A stretch of DNA of 64,000 bases from Azorinus chamasolen. Taxonomy: Eukaryota > Mollusca > Bivalvia > Cardiida > Solecurtidae. The DNA lies in NCBI GenBank assembly GCA_963576725.1, contig OY755239.1, forward strand, positions 60,233,453 through 60,297,452, in the 5' to 3' direction. Position numbers and translations under genes: made by a program. Each line of letters starts with the position of its first letter. Position 1 is the first letter of the stretch. Positions 51,649-61,671 of this stretch are shown here, piece by piece. The notes under the pieces are model-generated. The model worked only from the letters and a program-made list of their open reading frames with translations. It made no database searches and was not told where the DNA came from.

Positions 51649-52107
51649 ATTGGAATATATGTGTCCCTGAATCTTCGGCAGTTATCTTTCTGTTTCCATA
51701 ACTAATATCTTTATCTCGGTGTAACTGTTTTGTGGATCCAATATCGTTCTGTCATTGCACGTAGCATTTACTTTACGTTTCTGCATCTCTGATTCGCACG
51801 CAGTTTCTAGAACTGTAACTCATACTTAACTTATTTCTATGTCAATGTGATGTTACTGCAGTATTTTCTGTTTATATCTCCTGCGCGTGACTAATGCGTT
51901 GTTGCAGTATTGTAGATGCTATTTATTTGTATGATACACTTACAATACGATTTGATTACATGTAGTGTCTGACAACTACTGTATTTCTGAATTGTTGGCA
52001 AGATACTTCGGTGTGGGTAGCTAACCTACAGAGGCAATCATACTTTCTTATAACCCAATTATCATTTTGTAACGAATTGATATAGTTCACTGCTGGAAAC
52101 GGTTCAC
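51649..52107. other. Unassigned sequence
   Basis: No repeat or coding content recognised. Confidence 0.4.
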
Positions 52108-52442
52108 AAATGTCTTTGCAAACAGCGTGAACCCAAATGAGAATGCGCTTGGAGTTTGTCATGTTACACTGTTCTTTTTTAACCCTTCGCTTGCTGAAAT
52201 TAAAATACATTTCTGCGGAGTGCACTGGTTGCACAATCAACTTGTAAATAGTGCAGACCCTGATGAGACAGCTCCTGTAGGTGCTGTCTCATCTGGGTCT
52301 TCATTATTTACAGGTGGGTATATTGACGCGAATAGCAAGCGAAGGGATAAAAAAAAGAAGAAATCCTGAATGGTCACGGTACGCTTCACCTTTTTGAATT
52401 TTGGAATAGTCCATTTGAAATGTCGGCGTTTGAAAGTATTAA
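52108..52442. mobile_element. TT6 MITE interrupted by TT3
   Basis: CTTTGCAAACAGCGTGAACC and TGTCATGTTACACTGTTCTT, TT3, then TTGAATTTTGGAATAGTCCA and GGCGTTTGAAAGTA-TTAA. Confidence 0.72.
52179..52350. mobile_element. TT3 MITE, internally deleted, nested
   Basis: Left TTAA, right ATAA. About 80 bases of the long arm are missing; hairpin complete. Confidence 0.85.
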
Positions 52443-52500
52443 CTTACAAAAGCATACTTTGCTAGTTGTAACAATGTATACGGTGCTCTTCTTGTTTATA

Positions 52501-52705
52501 CTGTAAAAACCCTCTAAACCGGAATTCTAGTAGAGAAAAAGTAAGATACTTTTAATCAGATGGCTGCTTAATGCAGGATAAAAGTCCTGCAGAAAACTTC
52601 TAGAGGAGCTTTCTGTATGACGTTCATCCTGCATTAAGCTGCCACCTGTCTTCAAGATCGATATTTATACTAAATTTTAACGTCCGGTTAAGAGGGGTGT
52701 TACTG
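52501..52705. mobile_element. PG2 MITE
   Basis: TA-CTGTAAAAACCCTCTAAACC to GTTAAGAGGGGTGTTACTG-TA; complete. Confidence 0.9.
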
Positions 52706-52764
52706 TATACCAGAGTCATGTTTCTTCAACCCTTATCCAGCTTATCGAGTCCTGATAAGAATTT

Positions 52765-52827
52765 CCCGACAGTTTGAATCCAGATGAGGCGCCGATATAT
52801 TCTTGGTCTCATCAGAATCCAAGCTGT
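52765..52827. mobile_element. TT5-like hairpin fragment
   Basis: CAGTTTGAATCCAGATGAGG with GGTCTCATCAGAATCCAAGC; A facing A retained. Confidence 0.6.
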
Positions 52828-53037
52828 TATCCCATTCCCTCTGTAAAAGTCACTTTATGAAACCATTGTGATAAATAGAGCATTTGTTCCTACATGTATA
52901 GGAGCAAATGCTCTATTTACCACAATGGTTCCAAACTAAAAAATTCTAAAATTTTCCTTTTCTCTAGTTAATGCTCCTTTTCGGTAGATTTATTCAAAGA
53001 GGTTGTATCTAAAAATGGCCTATGAGATAATGGGTTA
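52827..53037. mobile_element. TT2 MITE
   Basis: Left end shortened (TTAT-CCCATTCCCTCTG), right ATGGG-TTAC. The apex has extra bases (CTCCTACATGTATAGGAG). Confidence 0.84.
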
Positions 53038-53134
53038 CACTCGATCAATAGTTTTTCAAAATCTTGATCGAACTAAAAGTAGTTAAACTTGCATCAGATT
53101 CAAATTTGAGCAGACATTTTTTTCACAGTAACAG

Positions 53135-53355
53135 TTAACCCATTTGCGCCCAGTGGATTCTTCCATGTTTATATATTGGATTAGTCGATTGTTTAGCTAA
53201 GAGTTGCCTGGCCTAAATTTTCAATTTCGTTTTGTTTTATATTGAAATTCATATCAGCAAACAGTGTAGACTCTGATCAGATGCCGCATTATGCGGCGTC
53301 TGATCAGAGTCTACACTGTTTGCCTATGTCCCATATATCGGAATAAATGGGTTAA
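53135..53355. mobile_element. TT7 MITE
   Basis: TTAA-CCCATTTGCGCCCAGTG to ATAAATGGG-TTAA. Hairpin GTGTAGACTCTGATCAGATG, apex GCCGCATTATGCGGC. Unlike other TT families the arms match at the usually asymmetric site. Single copy. Confidence 0.87.
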
Positions 53356-54232
53356 GTTTTACTTATATCTAATTTATCAAAATGATTTCAATGATTCAAA
53401 AGTTTTGTTTATTCCGAATTTATTTGAAAGGAGTATTTAAGATTAACGAGCCATTGCTGTGTATGCGTATGGCAAGACACTCAGAATAGGCATTGCAACG
53501 AATTAAAAGGAAATTTTATAATTTTGATTGATTATGAAGTGTCTTGGTTTGCGATTGTAATATATGAATATATGGTATATACGAGTATAGGTATATGACG
53601 CCAGAAAGATATATAATAGTGATATAAATTTAATTTATCTTTAATTATTATTTCCAAGATAGTGTTGCACATTTAGCTCAGTTCTCCTGAATAATGTCTC
53701 CGCGTGCTTAGAATGAGTCACATATACTTTGTAAAGCATATTTCTGTGCCATCCCTTAGGAATGTTACAATCTTTTGAACAACATATTTGATATTTCAAG
53801 TCACAATGTTTTATATAATGTGTTCCTAGCATTTTATTTGATTTACCTGTCGGAGATACGACATTATGTTTACTGATTTCCATATTTAATCATTTGGATA
53901 TGTTTTAGAATATACGCAGCGATATATGCAGCGTTTGCTAAAGTATGTACAATACATTTTTGTCGAGCCCGCCTGCGGTTCACTTAACATGGTCGTAACA
54001 GTGGAGATTAAGTTTATGTTAGTCCGCGTGGTTATCCGTCTGTCCGAATTTGCCACGACCCATGCATGAGTAGTTATCAGTATAATTGGACAAATGCCTT
54101 AGCCACGAGAGAATGGTTTGTGGTGTAAGAAAACAATAACTTTGCCCTTTTGTTTTTTAATTATTTCCTGTTTGTTTGTTTGTTTTTCGTAGTCCTGGTC
54201 GTAACTGCATGGTGCATCGCGAGATCCGAATA
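53356..54232. other. Unassigned sequence
   Basis: An 80-codon minus-strand frame (53,641-53,883) is unrecognised. TGTCGAGCCCGCCTGCGG near 53,965 and a GTTTGTTT run near 54,170 look repeat-derived. Confidence 0.35.
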
Positions 54233-54429
54233 GAGTAAATCTCTAAATCAGAATTCTAGTAGATATGAGTTTAGATTTTTAGGCAGGTGGCTGCTTAATG
54301 CAGGGTGAAAGTTATGCAGAAAGCTCCTCTAGGAGCTTTCTACATGACTTTCATCCTGCATTAAGCTGCCACCTGTCTCCAGGACAGATATTAACACTAA
54401 ATTGAACGTCCGGTTTAGAGAGGTTACTG
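54233..54429. mobile_element. PG2 MITE
   Basis: TA-GAGTAAATCTCTAAATCAG to CCGGTTTAGAGAGGTTACTG-TA; complete core GCAGGGTGAAAGTTATGCAG. Confidence 0.88.
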
Positions 54430-54921
54430 TACACTTTGGCACATGTCTTAGTTATGATTAACAGCGTGACTAGTGCAAGAACAAGCACCCCCACCTTTTT
54501 TAATTATTTCACCTTACATTTTCCTATATTGGTTTTGTCTGTGCTTGCTTGTCTCCGAAGCTTTTGCCTAAAAGCACAAATATGAGGCATGCAGGAAACA
54601 CCACAAAAGGCGTATTTATGTTCCTCGTCGTTTTTCTGAGTTTCCGATGACGCTGGTTCTCTCATTTCATATCCAAAGACATTTAGTTGTCATGAATGCG
54701 CGTACAACTCTGCAGTTCGAAAACTAGTTAACCTTTCACATTTGTGTACAATTGGTTTGCTGTTTGATTTCCTGAACGGAATTGGTCCCAGTTTGTTAGA
54801 TATAAATGTCGCTAAATTGTTAAATAGACAGGGCTCATTGTAATATCACATTCTCGATTCAGACTGTTCGTTTACCCTTATAACGTTGACTGTTCGAATA
54901 GTATTTTACAAATTTCAAACA
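54430..54921. other. Unassigned sequence
   Basis: No repeat or gene recognised. Confidence 0.4.
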
Positions 54922-54996
54922 GGACCTAAGGTTATAATTTTCTGAGTCTTAGTCTAAGATCATTCTCAAGCATCTGACAGAAACTTGAGAATGTTC
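54922..54996. mobile_element. LP fragment
   Basis: GGACCTAAGGTTATAATTTT, then CATTCTCAAGCATCTGACAG and a short return arm. Confidence 0.6.
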
Positions 54997-55246
54997 CTCG
55001 TTTTGCAAATAACATTAGTGACGCGTACCCTACAATGAAATGTGTAATAGTATTGCGAATTCATCCAAAGGAATGTTGATGTGCAGCGAAATTGATTTTA
55101 ATTTTCTGCTTGACATGATATATTCTGGTTGAAGCATTATAAAATTTATTGTTGCATTAGAAGAGCTGATTTGAGTGCATTACTCGTAGAAAGAAAACCC
55201 GTTATTCCTCTCGATTAGTTTTACTGGCAACTTTCTGTGGCCATTC

Positions 55247-55690
55247 CTAACCCTTTACTCCATAGATACACCTTTAACGCATTTGCACACAGAGTAGACC
55301 ATAGTAGTCGGGTCGTCTTGGAGCCATCTGATAAGGGTCTGCTCTAAGGGTTTGCTTATGAAATACAGTAAAACCTCTCTAATGCGACCACCTAAAATAC
55401 GTAGGTATAATTATGGGTGGGAGAAACAGGTGGTAGCAGAATGCAGAACAAACGTAATGCAGAAAGCTCCTAGAGGAGCTTTCTACATAACTTTCGTCCT
55501 GCATTAAGCAACCATCTGCTTATAAAGACAGCCATGTTTATTCATTGAGCGGTCACATTAAAGGGGTTTTACAGTAATATACATCTGATTCTACAGATTC
55601 TACTATGGCCAAAAGAATGCGTTCCTGTGTCATAATAAAATTCATTTAAATAATATCCATGATGTCATAATTTCTTACACCGATTTCTTT
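55247..55690. mobile_element. TT1 MITE interrupted by PG4
   Basis: CTAA-CCCTTTACTCCATAGAT, worn hairpin, TTGCTTATGAAA, PG4, then ATATACATCTGATTCTACAG and long arm; the right end is worn. Confidence 0.76.
55376..55574. mobile_element. PG4 MITE nested in TT1
   Basis: TA duplicated at both edges; CAGTAAAACCTCTCTAATGC and right end GGGGTTTTACAG. Core apex GCTCCTAGAGGAGC. Confidence 0.9.
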
Positions 55691-55837
55691 TTTCCAAGTT
55701 TCATTACAGTCTTCGGAATTTTTTTGACCGAGTGCCAAATAGCTTGGACCCTGAGAAGACACTTATCAACGTGCCTTTTAGATCATCACGCTTAATTAGT
55801 TGGATAAAAAGGTTAATGGCGTGAAGGAAAATACGTC

Positions 55838-55988
55838 CTTACCATAAGGTTATAAAACATTTTTACTTGAATCTGAATTCATTTTCAAGTATCTGATTGG
55901 TAAGAGTTTACACTTGCTCCAAACCTGTCCAAGCAGATACTTGAGAATGATATCAGACCCAGGCACAGAAGTTTTATAACCTTGGACC
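55838..55988. mobile_element. LP palindrome
   Basis: ACCATAAGGTTATAAAACAT and AAGTTTTATAACCTTGGACC; TCAAGTATCTGATTGGTAAG inside. Confidence 0.7.
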
Positions 55989-56083
55989 CAAGTATCCACT
56001 GAGGAAGAACAAAGATATATAAGCTTTTTTCAACAATTGATTATTAGTTTTGCAATGGTTCAATTCATAAAACTAGTACGTGT

Positions 56084-56347
56084 TTAACCCTTGTGTTCAT
56101 CAATATTCATGCAATAGATAATGACATGAACATGATTTAAATTAAGTCGAATTATAACAATTATTCATATCTACATGTACTCTTGGCCATGGCATAAATT
56201 ATTGATTCAGACCTACATTAGTTCATAAGTGCAACACAATACCTGATCATATTACTCCCACCACAGCCATCTGATCTGGATCTACTATGTTCGCAAAGAG
56301 TAGACCCAGATCAGACTGATTGATTCTACAGTTTCTGCCATGGCTAA
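56084..56347. mobile_element. TT1 copies joined at the hairpin
   Basis: TTAA-CCCTTGTGTTCATCAATA long arm and hairpin, then from about 56,294 a second TT1 piece in the opposite arm order (GTAGACCCAGATCAGACTGA and TTCTACAGTTTCTGCCATGG). Confidence 0.6.
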
Positions 56348-57116
56348 ACATTATTCTTATTCTTACGAGGGGTCATCGCACATGTATTATTATTATCATT
56401 ATTATAATTGTACCACATTTATATAGAGGTGACATTGATGGAAATTTCTGTATCGATATATCGATGGGAAAATATCGACGATATAACGATATATCGATGT
56501 ATATACATAAACATGATTTATGCGCTGTACATGTAGTTACATCCATCCGAGTGTAAAAAGTCAAAACTTTCAATAAAATTATATAAGAAAATACTGTATA
56601 TCTTTTGTGGCTTATAATATATAAAGTTATTTCATTTTTGTTTTAAACTGTAAACAGGTAAATTGAAGTAACACTCAAATTCTCATGGCAAAAAGGGCAG
56701 ACCCAGATTGAGACGGCGCCTTCAGATGAATTTCACTGCAATTGTGTAAGAAATTTACCAACCAGTAAGAAATATAGCCCGTGGAAAGGTGTTTCTTTGT
56801 ATTCCATTTATATTGATATTTTGAAGCAGTATCGATATCGGATCGACTGAAGTGAATCGATGATACATGTATATAGATATCGTTCCTATCAATGAAACCT
56901 CTACATTTATATAGCGCTCGTTTCTCACATGCGTTTAAAAGTGCTTCAAAAGCATCGATTATATCTTATCTCGGATCGGTGGTGTCGTATGAACTCTTGT
57001 CGTTAGGACTTGACGAGTGCAAATAGTATAATTACTGGAAGTATTCAAACACTCCGCCTTTCCTCTGCCCTGATTTGTAAAGCTAAACAAGTCAATTTGA
57101 CACCACTGTAATAATT
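56348..57116. other. Unassigned; simple and self-complementary tracts
   Basis: ATT triplet run at about 56,383-56,405; alternating ATCGATATATCGATG tracts at 56,450-56,502; a further GATATCGGATCGA tract near 56,833. A worn TT1-like stretch (GCAGACCCAGATTGAGACGG) lies at about 56,698. Confidence 0.45.
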
Positions 57117-57340
57117 TTTACCCTTTACTCCTCCATAAATACACCATTCTACACCTTTGCAAACAGTAGGAGCCGTGTGGTCAGGGTATGCTCTGTCTGC
57201 TTATGTAGTAATATAGATATGACCTTACAGCTTCTGCACATGCCAGAATTTTGTGTTCATATGCAAATATAAAAATGGGTCTAACTGATATTCATGACGT
57301 CATTATTTCTTACCTGAATATTCATGGAGTGAGGTGATAA
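57117..57340. mobile_element. TT1 MITE, one hairpin arm deleted
   Basis: TTTA-CCCTTTACTCCTCCATA, CAAACAGTAGGAGCCGTGTG (left arm lost), long arm with ATTCATGACGTCATTATTTC. Confidence 0.8.
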
Positions 57341-57446
57341 ATCATACTAACACAGTATCAAATAAGTTGAACCCTATCCATCAGCTCATTATGCACTATT
57401 TGCTTAAGACAGATAAAGGTACATGTACGTACTCAAATACTAAACT

Positions 57447-57558
57447 CTTTTTTCTCGAGGAGACGAATCTAAAGAGTGGTCACAACATAGGGTTTAGTGG
57501 AGAAATATTTAGATATTCTTGAAAATGTTTTAATTTACACATCTTATCTGGACCGCTG
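57447..57558. mobile_element. U1 right half
   Basis: Starts at the hairpin centre (TCTCGAGGAGACGAATC) and runs to CACATCTTATCTGGACCGCT. Confidence 0.7.
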
Positions 57559-57816
57559 TAACTTATTGTACGCACTATTTTCCATTTCAAAGAAATCGGC
57601 TTCTGAAGTTACAAATGTATGTAACAAAAACACACGCTGTTATCAAATTGCTGTATGCGTTAGACATTATGTTGTTATGTAGTCTCGGATAATGTAATAA
57701 TGTAATGGATTTTAATCCTTATCCTTTTGTGAAAAAATAATGTTTGCTCAAATTTGGATTTTGTGCAGTTGTGACTACTTCCGAGTCGATCAAACTATTG
57801 ACCGAGTGTCGAACAG

Positions 57817-57920
57817 AGTAGAACCCGATGAGACACCGAGTAACTCAGCGTCTCATCTGGATCCAAGCTGTTTTCAATGCCAATCAAGTCACGAATAGCA
57901 CATGTAGTATAAGAGTTAAA
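57817..57920. mobile_element. TT5-like partial element
   Basis: AGTAGAACCCGATGAGACAC, apex CCGAGTAACTCAGC, CTCATCTGGATCCAAGC; right end GTATAAGAG-TTAA. Confidence 0.65.
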
Positions 57921-58154
57921 ATTCATCGATTCAACAACATTTTTTTGCAATTATTTTACATAAAAGCAATATATCTTTGAATTCAATTACATGTGTCTCG
58001 AAGTTTCCCAGCAGGTTGCTGTGCAATATAATTATGAACGTTTTTTATTGAATATATTACTGTAGCTTGAATATCGTAAGGAAGGTTACATATACAATTA
58101 TGTTTTCCTACCAAACAGAATTGATGGTAACGAATGTGTCAACCCTTCTCATGC

Positions 58155-58404
58155 TTAACCCTTTACTCCATAAATACGCCCTTCTACGCCTTTGCAAACA
58201 GAGTAGACCCAGATCAGACGGCTCCTATAGGAGCCGTCTGAACAGGGTCTGCTCTGTTTGCTTATGTTATAATATACATATGATTCTACAGTTTCTGCCA
58301 TAACCGAAACATCCTGTGTCAATGTGTTATTATAACAAATAAATATAATCAATATTCATGACGTCATTATTTCTTACATGAATATTCATGGACGAAAAGG
58401 TTAA
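58155..58404. mobile_element. TT1 MITE
   Basis: TTAA at both ends; near-perfect hairpin, GTAGACCCAGATCAGACGG with CTGAACAGGGTCTGC. Confidence 0.92.
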
Positions 58405-58570
58405 CGCCACCCGACGGGCAATTTCAAACACATTAGATCTGCGTCTCATCAGGATCCAAGTGGTTTGAGACTCGGTAAATTGTGTATTCAGCGTTTGGAG
58501 CGGACACAAGTGAACATTGCAACAGATCAGAGTGTTGACAAACTTTAGTTTTTATTTAGTATACGAATGT

Positions 58571-58800
58571 TTAACCCATTACCCCATAGACTATTTTAAG
58601 ATACAACCTCTTTAAATAAATATACCGAAAAGGAGCAAAAACTAGAGAAAAGGAATTGTTTTAGAATTTTGTAGTTTGAAACCATTGTGATGAATAGAGC
58701 ATTTGCTCCTATAGGAGCAAATGCTCTATTAATCACAATGGTTTCACAAAGTGACTTTTACAGAGTCGTCAAAAGTCGTCAATATGAGGGAATGGGTTTT
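58571..58800. mobile_element. TT2 MITE
   Basis: Left TTAA, right end GGGAATGGG-TTTT (mutated). Palindrome complete. Confidence 0.88.
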
Positions 58801-58993
58801 CTCACATACCTTCCCTTATCTCCGAGTTAGAACAACAGGTTAAGATTTCCTTATCTGTAACACGTGTAAGATCACTTTAGAACATATGACGTCATACGTC
58901 ATATATATGACGTCAAACCATGGAAACCGATGTTTACATGTCATTTAAACGGCGAAAATGCACTTTTTTGATATGTGAGAAAAAGAATCTGAT

Positions 58994-59120
58994 GCTCGTT
59001 GTCTTTTAAGATCACATGTTCCTAAACTCACCAAGAAAATGTTATTAAGCTCGCCAAGGCTCGCTTAATGACATTTTCTAAGGCTTGTTTAGGAACATGT
59101 GATCTTAAAAGACAACTCGC
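58994..59120. repeat. Palindrome of about 127 bp
   Basis: TTGTCTTTTAAGATCACATG on the left is mirrored by CATGTGATCTTAAAAGACAA on the right; inner arms have AGAAAATGTTATTAAGC and GCTTAATGACATTTTCT. Occurs once. A cluster of GACGTCA and ACGTCAT motifs lies just before it (58,889-58,918). Confidence 0.85.
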
Positions 59121-59132
59121 AACAGATCCTCT

Positions 59133-59378
59133 ATAACCCTGTCGGTGCCAAATTTCTAACTGTCGTCTGCAGACCACTTTTGTTAAATCATTTGGTGAAA
59201 TAAGGAAATGAGACAAATAAATGCAGATTTCAAAGAAATACAGCACAGATATAGAAATAGAGTTTGAGACAAAAAGTGAAGTCCCTGATTAGACGCCGCC
59301 TTGAAAAGGCGGCGTCTGATGTGGGACTGCACTATTTGTCGTGGTATATTTATGCGACATTGGCGGTGAAAGGGTTAA
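59133..59378. mobile_element. TT4 MITE
   Basis: ATAA-CCCTGTCGGTGCCAAAT to GGCGGTGAAAGGG-TTAA; apex CCGCCTTGAAAAGGCGG. Confidence 0.88.
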
Positions 59379-59407
59379 TGTGTGGACTATCGACAACTGT
59401 TTCAATA

Positions 59408-59711
59408 CAGTAGAATCTATCTTAAGCGGCCACATAATTAGACACATAATTAGATCTAATGTTGATTGCCGCTTAGCTCTTTCCCTCATATTGACGCTTT
59501 TTGACGCCTCTGTAGAAGTCACTTGTTGAAACCATTGTGACAAATAGAGCATTTGCTCCGTAGGAGCAAATGCTCTATTTATCACTATTATTTCAAAACT
59601 ACACAATTCTAAAAGTTTCCTTTCTTTAGTAAATGCTCCTTTTCGGTAGATTAATTTAAACAGGTTTGATCTAAAAATAGCCTTTGAGGTAATGGGTTAA
59701 TGCAGGCTGTA
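59408..59711. mobile_element. PG3 MITE without core, interrupted by TT2
   Basis: TA-CAGTAGAATCTATCTTAAG, short interior, GATTGCCGC, TT2 at the terminal TTAA, then TGCAGGCTGTACTA. Confidence 0.7.
59473..59699. mobile_element. TT2 MITE nested in the PG3 end
   Basis: Left TTAG (mutated), right TTAA; palindrome apex GCTCCGTAGGAGC. Confidence 0.86.
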
Positions 59712-59959
59712 CTATAAATTTATTTTTCCATCACAAAGTCGGTGAGAGGAAAACAAAGTATCATTGCCTACACTAAATGTCAAAAGGTTGTCTTCCATTG
59801 CTCTTCATTAGCTCACCGGAGCGTTGAACAAAGTATTGCGTGATATAACCCCCACACATTTGTTACTGCGCCCGATTGCTATCACGCATTAATGAACATT
59901 TCAAGCGCCTTTTCCTGTGAAACCACTTGTTGGATTTCAATATACTTTTGTGGTGATTA

Positions 59960-60202
59960 TTAAAACACCTTATCTGTTCAGTATTCCTGTAAGAAACATT
60001 GTCATCACGAATATGCATTAGCAAATATTTTACACATGAATATTTGGTATGATTAGGAACTATTATAGGACCAGTTCTATAATAATTACATATTAAGCAA
60101 AAAGAGTAGACCCAGATTAGACGGCTCCTATAGGAGCCGTCTAATCTGGGTCTAATCTATTTGCAAATGCGTGAAAAGCGTTATAAAGACGGAAAGGGTT
60201 TA
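59960..60202. mobile_element. TT1 MITE with fully matched hairpin
   Basis: TTAA left, right end GGAAAGGG-TTTA. Hairpin arms GACCCAGATTAGACGGCTCC and CCGTCTAATCTGGGTC pair at the site where other copies do not. Confidence 0.84.
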
Positions 60203-61000
60203 AATCATGGACACTAAGGATGGAGCTACTGTACCATAAGTTAGTGCAGATATCCTCTGAATTTCAGTACAACAGGAATATTTTAATGTGACATTTCACC
60301 ACAAATGGTCAAGCCTTTGCTATTTGTCTAAAACATGTCCGTCAGGGGCGGATCACAATTGTACTTATATGACTATAGTGAACAGTTAAAAAAGAAGTCT
60401 CTGCCTCAAGGTAGAGTAGCCTAATTGAGCTACCTCCCTTAAATAAAATAGTTCATGCATTCATTCATTAATTTCCTTTCATCCATCCATTCTTTCATGC
60501 ATTCATTATTTATTCTTAAACCACTGGCATGAATCTAGTAAGGCATGCTTTTCAGCTTTCTTTTTAACCGTTGTTTGATAGGACCAAATGTGTATGTGCG
60601 TTCGTATGTGTATGCGTGCGTGCGTATTGCTGTCACGTGTGTGTGTGTGTGCGCGCGCTCCATAACTCCACTATGTGTTGTCGAATCTAAATTATATTAC
60701 GCATATGTTAACCATAACCTGGCATGTTGGGCATAGGTTAACTGCAGGATAACTGTACTATACTTTATCCTATTTACAATAGTTCACATGCGTGTTAACC
60801 AAAATTGAAGTCGACATAGTTAATGTCAATGTCATAGCAGATGTTAATTATTAATGCAGTTTCGTTTCGCGCCGTAATTCTACCATGATTTGTCTAACTT
60901 TCAATGACATTTCAATGCCACATTGTCGCCTACTTGATACATGGACATTTCCTATAGACTGGACACTTGTTCAGTGTTCTTATAAAAAACCAGAGTGTCA
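60203..61000. other. Unassigned, with simple repeats
   Basis: TTCAT-type repeats at about 60,448-60,505 and a GTGTGTGTGTGTG run at about 60,638-60,652. One lone CAGGGGCGGATC, a hAT-like end, at 60,346. No gene recognised. Confidence 0.45.
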
Positions 61001-61050
61001 AACAGTTACAAATAGTTTGAATCCCGATGGAACGCCAAGTCACTATTCAT
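61001..61050. mobile_element. TT5-like left half
   Basis: AACAGTTACAAATAGTTTGA, ATCCCGATGGAACGCC, then the sequence stops matching at the apex. Confidence 0.5.
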
Positions 61051-61062
61051 CCAACATGTAAA

Positions 61063-61290
61063 TTAACCCTTCGCTTGCTATTCGCGTCAATATACCTACC
61101 TGTAAATAGTGAAGACCCAGATGAGACAGCTCCTGCAGGAGCTGTCTCATCAGGGTCTGCACTATTTACAAATTGATTGTGCAACCAGTGCACTCCACAG
61201 CAGTAATTGCACAGCGAAATACTTGTACACAGTGAAGCTATATGTAATTATACAACATGGCATGTATAAAGAAGGAGAAATGTATTTTAA
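61063..61290. mobile_element. TT3 MITE lacking its right end
   Basis: TTAA-CCCTTCGCTTGCTATTC left end and full hairpin. The right end stops at GTATTTTAAA, and a 19-base copy of the left flank (ATCCAACATGTAAATTAAC) follows. Confidence 0.82.
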
Positions 61291-61428
61291 AATCCAACAT
61301 GTAAATTAACTTTGGCAGCGAACAAACTTTCTTATGCTGACTTTGACGTCTGTTTTCAGGTTTCTAACAGTATCGATCAAGATGAGTTACCGAGTATAAT
61401 TCAGAGTTACGGATAAGGGTGCGACCTC

Positions 61429-61512
61429 TAAAATGTTAAAATCGTCATTTCTCCACCAAAACCCTTGCTGTTAGTGTAAGTTACTAACCACTCTTTAGAA
61501 TCGTCTCGAAGA
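61429..61512. mobile_element. U1 half, reverse orientation
   Basis: AAAATCGTCATTTCTCCACC, then TAACCACTCTTTAGAATCGT up to the hairpin centre. Confidence 0.7.
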
Positions 61513-61668
61513 GAAGAATTAACATATTTTAGGCAGGTGGCTGGTTAATGCATGGTGAAAGCCATGCAGAAAGCTCCTGCATGACTTTCACTCTGCATTA
61601 AGCTTCCGTCTGTCTCCAAGACCTATATTTACACCAAATCTAACGTCCGGATTAGAGAGGTTTTTCTG
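61506..61668. mobile_element. PG2 MITE lacking its left end
   Basis: AGAGAAGAATTAACATATTT, core TGCATGGTGAAAGCCATGCA, right end CGGATTAGAGAGGTTTTTCT then G-TA. Confidence 0.78.
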
Positions 61669-61671
61669 TAA

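Noticed and set aside
53641..53883. 80-codon minus-strand frame as a gene
   Set aside because: Starts with ATG but shows no domain, signal peptide or supporting splice pattern.
60346..60357. Second hAT-like element starting CAGGGGCGGATC
   Set aside because: No inverted partner end was found downstream.
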